From the NCBI GenBank assembly GCA_016209255.1, contig JACQWL010000623.1:1-36265 (forward strand): a DNA stretch of 36,265 bases. Reading direction: 5' to 3'. This document shows positions 26,958 to 35,330 of the stretch, in pieces (the first letter of the stretch is position 1; each line of letters begins with the position of its first letter). Below the pieces are notes generated by a model. It saw nothing but the letters and a program-made list of their open reading frames with translations. It had not been told where the DNA came from and made no database searches. The translations under genes and the position numbers were made by a program. The stretch comes from Verrucomicrobiota bacterium (GTDB taxonomy: Bacteria; Verrucomicrobiota; Verrucomicrobiia; Opitutales; Opitutaceae).

Positions 26958-29900
26958 ATGATAACGAAACCGACACACCTACCCCGGCATTCCTTGTCGT
27001 TCCTCGTTGCCGTCACCCTGGCAGTACTCATCCGCTCCGCATCGGCGGCCGCGGCGGGACCGGAGACCGGAAGTATCACCGGCCAGATCCAAAACGCCGC
27101 CACCGGCTCGTACCTGCAGGGCGCGGTGGTGGCCGTGGACGGCACGACCCGCACGGCGATAACCGACCGCGAGGGACGATACCGCCTCAGCGGGCTTTCT
27201 TCGGGGGCGGCCATCCTGGTGGTGAGCTTCAGCGGCTTGGATCCGCAGCGGATCCCGATCGGAATCGGCTCCGACGGGCCGGCCGTCCGCGACGTCGCCC
27301 TCACCTCGGAGATTTACAAGCTCGATAAGTTCATTGTGGCCGGTGACCGGGAGGGGACCGCCCGCTCGGAGGCGCTGCGGCGTCAGGCCCCCAACGTGGT
27401 CAATATCATATCCGCGGACACCTTTGGCAACCGGGCCGACGCGAACATCGCCAACCTGCTCGAGAACGTCGCCGGAATATCGGCCATCTACAACGACCTG
27501 GAGGCGCGCCAGATCAGCATCCGCGGAATCGACGGGAACCTGAATTCGGTTTCGATGGACGGCCAGCAGATGGCCTCCTCGGCGGGCAACACGGCGCGGA
27601 ATTTCCTCTTCGACCAGATGGGCGTGGGCAACGTCGAGAGCATCGAAGTGACGAAGGCGGCGACGCCCGACATGGAGGGGGCCTCGGTCGGCGGGGGGAT
27701 CAACCTCGTGACCAAAAGTGCGTTCGATCGGTCGGGCGGAAGGCAGATCACCTATTCCGCGGGTCTTACGACCCAGCCCACCTTCCATGCCTACTCGCCC
27801 AAGTGGAAGGAACCGATCGCGGGCTACGGGCCGTTCTTCAACTTCCAGTATCTGGACGTGCTGGGCGCGAAGAGAAACGTGGGCATCGCCGTGACGGCCG
27901 CCTGGACTAATTTCCAGCTCACCCACACCAAATCCGCCTTCTCCTACGGATTCAACAATCCCAATCCGGTGCCCACGCCGATCACCAACTACACCCGGAG
28001 GCCGTGGAGCGTGAACCGCACGAAATTCCTCACCGGCGTGAAGCTCGATTACCGGTGGAGCGAAAGCACGACCGTTTCCGCCGGCCTCACCTACAACTAT
28101 TCGCACATCCTGAACAGCAATCCGGGAGCCATCCTGTCCAACCCGGCAACGTTCGCCACGGTCGACGCCAGCGGCAACCGCACGGGCGGCGGGCAGGTCG
28201 CACCCAATTCCACGGGCGAGTTTACCCGCGTGTTTCCCGCCGCCAACACGACGATGACCCTGAATGATTTCCGACAGCCCCTTTACGCCCAGACCCTTGT
28301 TTTCCAGCCGCTCGTCCGCCATCGGCTGGACCGCCTGAACATTACCTACGGCCTGAGCTATTCCGATTCTTTGAACAACCGGGACCAGCCCTCGCGTATA
28401 TCGGGCAACACGTTCGCAACCCTCTCGAATATCGGTTGGACGATTGATCGCTCCAAGGATGCGACCTGGCCCGCGGTCACCCAGACCGCAGGGCCGGACA
28501 TGTATAATCTCAACAATTACACCACCCTGCGACTCGACGATACCGCCAACGATTTCAAATCCCGGATTTTCAACGCCAAGCTCGATGTGAAAAAGGATTT
28601 CGCCTTCCCGCTGCCTACCTACGTGAAAACCGGGCTCTCCTTCCAGGAGGAATCGCGCAAGCTTCGCCAAGTCTTCCGCCGGTGGTTCTATACCGGTCCG
28701 GACGGAGTCCTCGGCAACGCCGACGACAATCGCGACCTCGCCCAGTTCCGGGATACGATCGATCCCCGCAATTCCGATTCCGACTTCAGAAAATATCAGA
28801 CCGATCTGGGTGGGGCGATTCCCTATCCGAATTCGTACGCGGTGGCCCGGCATATCGAACAGAATCCCAGGCTGTGGTCCGAGGATCTGCCGTTCGGCCT
28901 CCAAAGTTCGCTGCTGTCACGCCGCCAGCTCGTCGAACGTATTTCCGCCGCCTATATCTTGGGGCATCTGCGTTTCGGCCGGGCCTCAGTGCTCGGTGGA
29001 ATGAGGGTGGAGGAAACCCGCGATGAGGGAGAGGGGCCACTAACCTACATCTCGCCCGAAGAGCGGGCGCGCCGGGCGGCATGGGCCGGAACCGTCACGC
29101 CGGAGGAGAACCTCCGGCGAGTGAACGCGCAGTACGGCGGACGGCAGTCGAACAAGGGCCTGTATCGGAACGTACTTCCCAGTGTGCACCTGCGATACGA
29201 ACCGATCGCGCGCCTGGTGACGCGGGCCAGCTGGGCGACCGGCATTGGCCGGCCGGCCTTCGGCACGATCATCCCCTCCGATACGGTGGTCGACGAGACT
29301 GCCCGGGTGACGCGCAACAACCCGAACCTGAAGCCGCAGTTCGTCCACAGCTACGATTTGGTGGCAGACTACTACTTCAAGTCCCAGGGTTCGATTTCGG
29401 CCGGAGCGTTCCGCAAGAACATCGGCGACTATATCTATACCGAAACCTCGATCATCGGTTCCGGTCGGGACAACGGTTTCCAGGGGGAATACGCCGGCTA
29501 CACCCTGACCACTCAGGCTAACCGCGGCACCGCCACCGTTGAAGGTCTCGAGTTCAGCTACCAACAGCAACTGACCTTCCTGCCCGGGTGGTCCAAGGGT
29601 TTCGGGGTGCATGCCACCTTCACCAAACTGAAAACCGAGGGCAACTATGGCGGAACGACCAACGTGACCTCTTCATCGCTGGCGGGTTTTGTGCCCGAAT
29701 CCGGCTCGCTCGGGCTGAGCTACCGCGGCTACGGTTTCGAACTGCGGCTGCAGGCCGTTGCCTACGGCGGACACGTGCTGGCTGCGAACGCCAATCCGGT
29801 ACTGGTCCAGTACCGTCGGTCGCGCATGATCTGGAACTGGAAATCGAAATACAATTTCTCCCGGAAGCTGAGCGTGTTTCTCGATGTCGACAACTTCACC

Positions 29901-30002
29901 TCCGCGCCCAGCGTCGAAACCTACATTGGATTCAAGGAGCGGCAAAACAACTGGTATACGTTTGATCCGAGGATTCAGGTGGGCATCGGCGGGCAATTCT
30001 AG
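26958..30002 (+). CDS. TonB-dependent receptor with carboxypeptidase-regulatory-like N-terminal domain (TonB-Xanth-Caul type)
   Basis: 1014 residues from the ATG at 26958, chosen because a signal peptide follows (MITKPTHLPRHSLSF...RSASA). Residues ~36-115 form a CarboxypepD_reg-like beta-sandwich (GSITGQIQNAATGSYLQGAV, TDREGRYRLSGL). The plug holds ADANIANLLENVAGISAIYN, QISIRGIDGNLNSVSMDGQQ and VESIEVTKAATPDMEGASVG, matching the TIGR01782 TonB-Xanth-Caul type usually linked to carbohydrate uptake. The barrel ends in the expected aromatic residue (VGIGGQF). It would take up oligosaccharides released by the surrounding hydrolases (inference). The frame is open upstream to 26766, but that part is the leader containing the candidate operator. 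Confidence 0.94.
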   Translation: MITKPTHLPRHSLSFLVAVTLAVLIRSASAAAAGPETGSITGQIQNAATGSYLQGAVVAVDGTTRTAITDREGRYRLSGLSSGAAILVVSFSGLDPQRIPIGIGSDGPAVRDVALTSEIYKLDKFIVAGDREGTARSEALRRQAPNVVNIISADTFGNRADANIANLLENVAGISAIYNDLEARQISIRGIDGNLNSVSMDGQQMASSAGNTARNFLFDQMGVGNVESIEVTKAATPDMEGASVGGGINLVTKSAFDRSGGRQITYSAGLTTQPTFHAYSPKWKEPIAGYGPFFNFQYLDVLGAKRNVGIAVTAAWTNFQLTHTKSAFSYGFNNPNPVPTPITNYTRRPWSVNRTKFLTGVKLDYRWSESTTVSAGLTYNYSHILNSNPGAILSNPATFATVDASGNRTGGGQVAPNSTGEFTRVFPAANTTMTLNDFRQPLYAQTLVFQPLVRHRLDRLNITYGLSYSDSLNNRDQPSRISGNTFATLSNIGWTIDRSKDATWPAVTQTAGPDMYNLNNYTTLRLDDTANDFKSRIFNAKLDVKKDFAFPLPTYVKTGLSFQEESRKLRQVFRRWFYTGPDGVLGNADDNRDLAQFRDTIDPRNSDSDFRKYQTDLGGAIPYPNSYAVARHIEQNPRLWSEDLPFGLQSSLLSRRQLVERISAAYILGHLRFGRASVLGGMRVEETRDEGEGPLTYISPEERARRAAWAGTVTPEENLRRVNAQYGGRQSNKGLYRNVLPSVHLRYEPIARLVTRASWATGIGRPAFGTIIPSDTVVDETARVTRNNPNLKPQFVHSYDLVADYYFKSQGSISAGAFRKNIGDYIYTETSIIGSGRDNGFQGEYAGYTLTTQANRGTATVEGLEFSYQQQLTFLPGWSKGFGVHATFTKLKTEGNYGGTTNVTSSSLAGFVPESGSLGLSYRGYGFELRLQAVAYGGHVLAANANPVLVQYRRSRMIWNWKSKYNFSRKLSVFLDVDNFTSAPSVETYIGFKERQNNWYTFDPRIQVGIGGQF

Positions 30003-30175
30003 AGCCCAATCAATCCACCGCGGCGTGCCACCGGTGTGCTCCGGGAATTGTTGACATCGTTCGATCGAAAAAAACCTCCCCGCGACGCGGTGGTTTGCGA
30101 ATCCCCGCAATCGCCCGTCCGGTTTGACGATGTCCGTCTCGAACGCCTTTCGATCGAAGCTCTCACCTCCGCACC

Positions 30176-31747
30176 ATGAAGAAATTAGCCCTCATCGCTT
30201 CCCTGATCATCAGCGCGCCCTCCGGGTTCCCTGTCGCGAGCGATCCTGCCGCCGCACCGATCCCCATCGGCACGCACCGTCAGCTCGTTCTTGACGACTA
30301 TCTGATCGAGAGCAGCACGCACCTCACCCGCCGCGTGCAACCGGTGACCAAACATCCGGCCAACCCGCTCATCCTGCGCACGAACAAATTCGAGGGTGTG
30401 GGCGTCACCTTCCCGTCGGTCATCTACGATGAGCAGGAGAAAATCTTCAAGGCCTGGGTCGACGCCCACGGCCGGGGCGTGTTTTACCTCACGAGCCAGG
30501 ACGGCATTCACTGGGACCGTCCGAAGCTCGGGCTCTTTCCGCAATTCGATCCCGAGCCCAACCATCGCGTGGTCCTGAGCGGATACGAATTCGCGATCAA
30601 GGACGCCCCCAAGGACAAGCTGGATTACCTGCGCTCGCGCGAGCGCGGCTGGACCTATTTCTGCAACCTCGGCGGCGTCGTGAAGGATCCGCGCGACGCC
30701 GATCCGCAGCGTCGCTACAAGATGTCGTATCTCTGGATCGACCGGAACTACGTGCGCCCCGGTGCCACCAAAGGCGGCAAGATGACCGGGCTCGGCGTGG
30801 CTTTCAGTCCGGATGGCATCAATTGGACGCCCGTCAATCAGCCGGTCTCGGACGCAGTTTACGACTGCCCGCTCCACATTACGTTCGACGAGTCCCGCCG
30901 TCGCTGGGTGGCGCTGGCCCGCGTCTTCGGGGTCATTACGCCGGAAAAGAAGGCAAAGTACGCCGGCAGCGAGAACTTTAAATACAACGGGGGGCGCGCG
31001 GTGATCCGGCTCGAAAGCGAAGACTTCCTGCACTGGACGCCCGCCAAGGGCGAGCTCGTGATGGCCAGCGATGAACACGACTCCGAGATCTCGGAGATCT
31101 ACAGCCTGCGGGCCATTCCCTACGAAGGCATCCAGATCGGCCTCGTACACTTCTTCCACAACGAACCCGGGGATGTGCGCCTCTATTTTCAACTGGCGGT
31201 CAGCCGCGACGGAAAAACGTGGCAGCGGCTGGGCGACCGCTCGCCGTTTATCCCGCTGGGCGGTCTTGGCGAGTGGGATCGCTCCACCCACATGCCGCCG
31301 AGCTCCGATCCGTTGATGATTGGAGACGAAATCTGGATCTACTACAGCGGACGCAACATCATCCATCCCACGCGGTGGAAGCTCGACGACGACTCCCCGG
31401 CGCTGAAAGAACTGCCGCCTTTCCGCGGCGGCATCGGGCTCGCCACGCTCAAGCGGGATCGCTTTGTCGCGATGGAAGCCAGCCTGCGCCCCGGCACGCT
31501 GCGCACGAAGCCCTTCATCCATCAGGGCCGGCAGCTGCACATAAATGCCGCGGTCAAATTCGGCGCCCTCACCATCAGCCTGCTCAACGCCGATGGCAGC
31601 GTAGAGCAGAAAGTCACCGTGCCGGGAACGGACGCAGTGGATATTCCGGTGCCGCAGTTGACCGCCCTTGCCGCCCGTTCCGGCCAGCCAACGCGGCTGG
31701 AGTTCAGCATGACGAACGGGCGGCTGTTTTCGTTCTGGATCAAATGA
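30176..31747 (+). CDS. Secreted five-bladed-propeller glycosidase-like protein, second intact paralogue
   Basis: 523 residues with a signal peptide (MKKLALIASLIISAPSGFPVA). It shares the RQLVLDDYLIES signature (35-46) and the blade motifs YLTSQDGIHWDRPKLGL, VAFSPDGINWTPVNQP and LAVSRDGKTWQRLGDRS with the protein at 20733. A C-terminal sandwich ends in GRLFSFWIK, like the ALYAFWV segment of that paralogue. Possible acidic active-site residues lie in VLDDYLIE and in SEISEIYSL, but I cannot assign them. Family members are predicted periplasmic or surface glycosidases (GH32/GH43-like fold). It starts 173 bases after the TonB receptor gene and may be cotranscribed. The specific sugar is unknown. 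Confidence 0.8.
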   Translation: MKKLALIASLIISAPSGFPVASDPAAAPIPIGTHRQLVLDDYLIESSTHLTRRVQPVTKHPANPLILRTNKFEGVGVTFPSVIYDEQEKIFKAWVDAHGRGVFYLTSQDGIHWDRPKLGLFPQFDPEPNHRVVLSGYEFAIKDAPKDKLDYLRSRERGWTYFCNLGGVVKDPRDADPQRRYKMSYLWIDRNYVRPGATKGGKMTGLGVAFSPDGINWTPVNQPVSDAVYDCPLHITFDESRRRWVALARVFGVITPEKKAKYAGSENFKYNGGRAVIRLESEDFLHWTPAKGELVMASDEHDSEISEIYSLRAIPYEGIQIGLVHFFHNEPGDVRLYFQLAVSRDGKTWQRLGDRSPFIPLGGLGEWDRSTHMPPSSDPLMIGDEIWIYYSGRNIIHPTRWKLDDDSPALKELPPFRGGIGLATLKRDRFVAMEASLRPGTLRTKPFIHQGRQLHINAAVKFGALTISLLNADGSVEQKVTVPGTDAVDIPVPQLTALAARSGQPTRLEFSMTNGRLFSFWIK

Positions 31748-31790
31748 GCTTCCCCCGCGAACCAACATCATCCTCCCCACCGTCGCCTTG

Positions 31791-31901
31791 ATGTTTGGCC
31801 CATTCCACCACCGCCACGCCGCCGCCGGGCTGGCCGCCGCCGGCCACGAAATCATTATTGAAGCTTCCCTCCGCTGGCTGGCTCAACAGGATGAACGGTA
31901 G
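31791..31901 (+). pseudogene. Short remnant, possibly of a Gfo/Idh/MocA-type gene
   Basis: A 36-codon frame reading MFGPFHHRHAAAGLAAAGHE and then IIIEASLRWLAQQDER. Sense text also precedes it (NIILPTVAL). The order H-x-x-H-A...GL-AAAGHEIIIE faintly resembles the second half of a Rossmann fold in Gfo/Idh/MocA proteins (nHa-x-a-l-aaGkhv-l-EK), but the EKP lysine is absent. It sits in the 250-base gap between the propeller gene and the ceramidase-like gene. It could be a chance frame in GC-rich DNA. Confidence 0.25.
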
Positions 31902-31997
31902 CCGGGCGAATCCAGCCTTGCCCGCGGTCCGCCCTCGTGAAGCTATTTGCTTCCGATCGGCAGGCTGCGAATCGCTCCCCCCTCGATCCTACAAATG

Positions 31998-33533
31998 ATG
32001 AAATTCCTCCTCACCCTTATCGCCTCCTGCCTGGTGGCAGGGGCAAACCTCGCCGCCAGCGACCCGAAGCCCGCGGCATCTGCGGCCGTTTTCAAAGCCG
32101 GTTTCGCCGAGCGCGACATCACCCCCGACATCGGCATGGAAGCGCCCGGCGGCTATGGCAAGAGCTACCACCGGACGTTTCACGACCCCTGCAAAGTCCG
32201 CGCCGTTGTCTTCGATGACGGCCGGAAGCGCGTGGCGCTGGTCGGTCTCGACCTTCTCTTCGTGACCCGCCACCTCGTGCAGGAAGCCCGCGCGGAGATT
32301 CAGAAACGGTGTGGCATTCCGGCCGACGCCGTGCTCATCGGCGCGTCGCACTCGCATTCGTCAGGGCCGATCGGCATGGGCGAACCAGGGGATTTCGACC
32401 GCGCCTCGCCGTTGGTGCAGGAACTGGTGCAGGACAAGAGCATCGTCTCCAATCCCGGCTACACCCAGCTACTCAAGAAGCAAATCATCGAGGCGGTGGT
32501 GCAGGCTGACGCGGCCCGCGCCGATGCAAAACTCGCGGTGGGCTTTGGCCACGAGGACAAGGTCGCCTTCAACCGGCGCCTGCGCATGAAGAGCGGGCTG
32601 TCCTTCTCGCATCCCGGCGCCGGCAATCCCGACATCCTCGGCTACGCCGGCCCGATCGATCCGCAAGTCGGCACGGTCGGCGTGTGGGATTTGAAGAACA
32701 ACCTGCTCGGCGTGATCGTGAACTTCTCCTGCCACGCCACGACCAGTCCGGGCGGCATCTCCGCCAACTGGATCTGGTCGATGGAAAAAACCCTGCGCGG
32801 CGCGACCGGCAACGCCGCGTTGCCCGTGGTCTTCATGCAGGGCGCGTGCGGCGACGTGACGCAGGTGGACAACCTGACGAAGTTTCAGAACCCCGGGGCG
32901 GAGGAGTGGTGCGAGCGGGTGGGCGGAAGGGTGGGCGCGGAGGCGTTCAAGACGCTGCTGCTCATCCGGCAGGGCGCGGGCCGCGACATCCCCGTGGATT
33001 CGCGGCAGAAGGTCTGGAAAATCAAGCGCCGCGTGCCGACGCCGGAAAAGGTCAAGCGGTCGCTCGAACTGGTGCAGCAGGGCCCGGCAAAAGCCGGCGC
33101 GACGGAGTGGACGTTTGCGAAGGAGATCCTGGTGCTCGACGCCATCCTGCAGGTGCGGCCCGAGGTGGAGGTCGAGGTCCAGGCCGTGCAGGTCGGTCCG
33201 GCGGTGTTCGTGTCCAACCCGGCGGAGTATTTCGTGCAATACGGCCTCGACATCAAACAGGGCAGCAAATTCCCGTTCACGTTTCCGGTGGAACTGGCCA
33301 ACGGCATCGTCGGCTACGTGCCGACCGAGGAGGCGATGGGCCCGAACGGCGGCGGCTATGAAACGCGTCTGAGTTCCTACAGTAACCTGGAAGTTTCCGC
33401 CGGCCGGCAGTTCGCCAATGCGGGCATCGAACTCGCGAACGAGCTGACGCCGGGCCCGATCCCGCTCCCGCCGCCCGCCCCGCCGTTCCGGTCGCCCTGG
33501 GCGTACGGCAACCTCCCGCCCGAGTTGAAGTGA
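31998..33533 (+). CDS. Neutral/alkaline ceramidase-like secreted hydrolase
   Basis: 511 residues from ATG 31998 (or 31995), opening a signal peptide (MKFLLTLIASCLVAGANLAA). The N-terminal part matches the neutral/alkaline non-lysosomal ceramidase domain: FKAGFAERDITPDIGMEAPG; VALVGLDLLFV; and IGASHSHSSGP at about 115-124, where the family uses a His-x-His motif for Zn2+. NFSCHATTSPG (H246) may supply another zinc ligand, and FMQGACGDVTQ is the conserved glycine-rich turn. The C-terminal ~100 residues (VQVGPAVFVSNPAEYFVQYG, NGIVGYVPTEEAM) also fit. Many PVC genomes carry such proteins beside carbohydrate genes, where the true substrate may be another amide or ester. True ceramide hydrolysis is not established. 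Confidence 0.82.
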   Translation: MKFLLTLIASCLVAGANLAASDPKPAASAAVFKAGFAERDITPDIGMEAPGGYGKSYHRTFHDPCKVRAVVFDDGRKRVALVGLDLLFVTRHLVQEARAEIQKRCGIPADAVLIGASHSHSSGPIGMGEPGDFDRASPLVQELVQDKSIVSNPGYTQLLKKQIIEAVVQADAARADAKLAVGFGHEDKVAFNRRLRMKSGLSFSHPGAGNPDILGYAGPIDPQVGTVGVWDLKNNLLGVIVNFSCHATTSPGGISANWIWSMEKTLRGATGNAALPVVFMQGACGDVTQVDNLTKFQNPGAEEWCERVGGRVGAEAFKTLLLIRQGAGRDIPVDSRQKVWKIKRRVPTPEKVKRSLELVQQGPAKAGATEWTFAKEILVLDAILQVRPEVEVEVQAVQVGPAVFVSNPAEYFVQYGLDIKQGSKFPFTFPVELANGIVGYVPTEEAMGPNGGGYETRLSSYSNLEVSAGRQFANAGIELANELTPGPIPLPPPAPPFRSPWAYGNLPPELK

Positions 33534-33600
33534 TGCCTTGCGCTGCCCGGAACACCCTGGATGCCGGGTGGACTTGGCTGTAACGATTCGGTCTAGATGG

Positions 33601-33689
33601 GGCGTCGCTCTCCGACGTCCCTGCACTCACCAATTAGTCTGCACGGTTCAACGGGCAAACGGGGTTCTGCTGCATGGACACGGCTCAGG
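33601..33689 (+). repeat. Hairpin plus 65-nt dispersed repeat, copy B
   Basis: A stem GGCGTCG (33601-33607) / CGACGTC (33613-33619, one G-T pair) with a 5-base loop is followed six bases later by a 65-nt element (33625-33689, starting ACTCACCAATTAGTC). The element is 80% identical, without gaps, to 2234-2298. It occupies the 352-base gap between the ceramidase-like gene (ends 33533) and the next gene (starts 33886). The rest of that gap shows no gene or clear promoter. Confidence 0.75.
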
Positions 33690-33885
33690 GGAAAGGGCAG
33701 CTGGTGACACCAGCCCCGCCGGCCAAGAATCTCGAATCGAAGGCGGACTCCACCCGGTCCGTCGGGACGGCCCAACCAAAGCGCCCTCTACCTGTCTATC
33801 CAAAATACAAGTGGACGATGATGGTAAAAGGCCGCGCGAACGTGCATGCTCACGTGGTCAAACCTTTAGCTGCAAAACCCCTGCC

Positions 33886-35280
33886 ATGATTAAGACATCA
33901 ATGTTCATGATTGTGCTGCTGGCCTTCCTTGCCCGCGAGGCCTGTGGCGGACAGACAAGGGCACAGCCGACGGAAACGCCGAGATTCTTCTCCAAGGGAG
34001 TATTGATGAGTGACACGACGATTCCCGGCGAGCAGAAGAAGGACAACGCCCAACCCAGCAACGCCGTGTGCTGGCCGCTGAGCAAGAACCGCTACATCTG
34101 GATTTATGTCATCACGACGTTCCAGGGGCCGGACTCCGTGCGTGCGATCGCTTATCAAATCCGCAAGGATACGCCGGATGGAAAGTTGCTGAATGAGGCC
34201 ATACTATCCCCCGCCTCGGATCAGTGGGATGCGTTCAACAACGGAGAAAAATACTTCAAGCAGCAGGGCCACGGCAAAGTCTTTGGCGTGCCCAAGGGGG
34301 CCGTCGGCGCGGACGGAAAACTGCTGCCCGGCAACAATGTGTTCTGTGCGACCTGGTATCAGGTGCCGAGGAGCATCGACCGGAAGACCGGCCGGCTGTT
34401 GATGACAAAGAATGCGGACGGAAGCATAAAGCACGAAGCGCACACGCGAATCGCGAGCATCCAGTTCAAACTCAATGCGGCCGAGGATAACATCGATTTC
34501 ATCACGCCGATTACCGTGCTGAGCCAGAATGGCTTCACGTCCGGCGAAAGTTTCTGCGCTCTCGGCACGGAGGTCACCGGCGTGAATCAATGGTACACCC
34601 CGTATGTGCCGTACAACGAAACGTGCACGCAGTGGGTGGATGTCCGGCATTTTTATCCCCGGGGAATCGCCGCCGCCATGATGGAGTTCAACTCGAAGAC
34701 CGGTCTCTACGAATGGGTCAGGACGGGAAGCATGACGAAGCTGGACCGAGGCGCATTGATCGAGTGCTTCATCAACCAGCTTGGAGCCGAATGGATCGTC
34801 GGTGCGAGGGCGTTCACCCCCCAGTTGGGAACCGAAACCGTCTGGTTCAAGACCCGCGACCTGTTCGGCGGACTCGGAGAACCATTCCTGACGCCCAGCC
34901 CGGGCGCCCCGCATGCGAATCGCTCGGCCTATCTTTGCGGCGACGGCGTGCTGAGAATATTTGGCGGGAATCTGGCCACCTCTCCCTTCAAGTGGTCCCG
35001 TAATCCCCAATACTGCTGGGATGTCGATCCCAACACCTTTGCCCTTTCAAACTGCAAGACGGTGCTCAGCACCGACGACATCGGCGTCACGGCGTCCAAT
35101 AGCGTGAAATTCAGGACATTCCTGTCGCCCGTGTTCCAAAACAAGCAGATCGTGACCATCACGGTCAGCAAGGAAATCACGGGCAAGCCGACCGCGGATG
35201 AACTGGAAAAATTCGGGGTGCATTACTGGTACGTAACGTACGATCGTGAGACCAGGGAGCCCTGGCGCTTTGCACCGTAA
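33886..35280 (+). CDS. Secreted protein of unknown function, possibly sialidase/BNR-propeller-like
   Basis: 464 residues from ATG 33886, where a signal peptide starts (MIKTSMFMIVLLAFLAREACGG); the frame is open upstream to 33538 but that part is the dispersed repeat. The body is rich in Trp/Tyr beta-strand motifs: NRYIWIYVITTFQGPDSVRA, VFCATWYQVPRSIDRKTGRL, WIVGARAFTPQLG and VHYWYVTYDRETREPW. These are spaced as in a sialidase-like beta-propeller, and similar proteins in PVC bacteria are often annotated as such. I cannot find a convincing set of Asp-box repeats or catalytic arginines, so the function stays open. Base composition looks slightly less GC-rich than its neighbours. Confidence 0.65.
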   Translation: MIKTSMFMIVLLAFLAREACGGQTRAQPTETPRFFSKGVLMSDTTIPGEQKKDNAQPSNAVCWPLSKNRYIWIYVITTFQGPDSVRAIAYQIRKDTPDGKLLNEAILSPASDQWDAFNNGEKYFKQQGHGKVFGVPKGAVGADGKLLPGNNVFCATWYQVPRSIDRKTGRLLMTKNADGSIKHEAHTRIASIQFKLNAAEDNIDFITPITVLSQNGFTSGESFCALGTEVTGVNQWYTPYVPYNETCTQWVDVRHFYPRGIAAAMMEFNSKTGLYEWVRTGSMTKLDRGALIECFINQLGAEWIVGARAFTPQLGTETVWFKTRDLFGGLGEPFLTPSPGAPHANRSAYLCGDGVLRIFGGNLATSPFKWSRNPQYCWDVDPNTFALSNCKTVLSTDDIGVTASNSVKFRTFLSPVFQNKQIVTITVSKEITGKPTADELEKFGVHYWYVTYDRETREPWRFAP

Positions 35281-35330
35281 TCACGATTGTCCGATCACCC
35301 AACACTGAATCAACCCTCATCCTGAATCCG

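Noticed and set aside
26979-28904. Minus-strand frame (641 codons) opposite the second TonB receptor
   Set aside because: The receptor's domains are complete on the plus strand, and the antisense product has no recognisable fold or export signal.
30185-31855. Minus-strand frame (556 codons) opposite the third propeller gene
   Set aside because: Same reason: a shadow of a well-supported coding strand.
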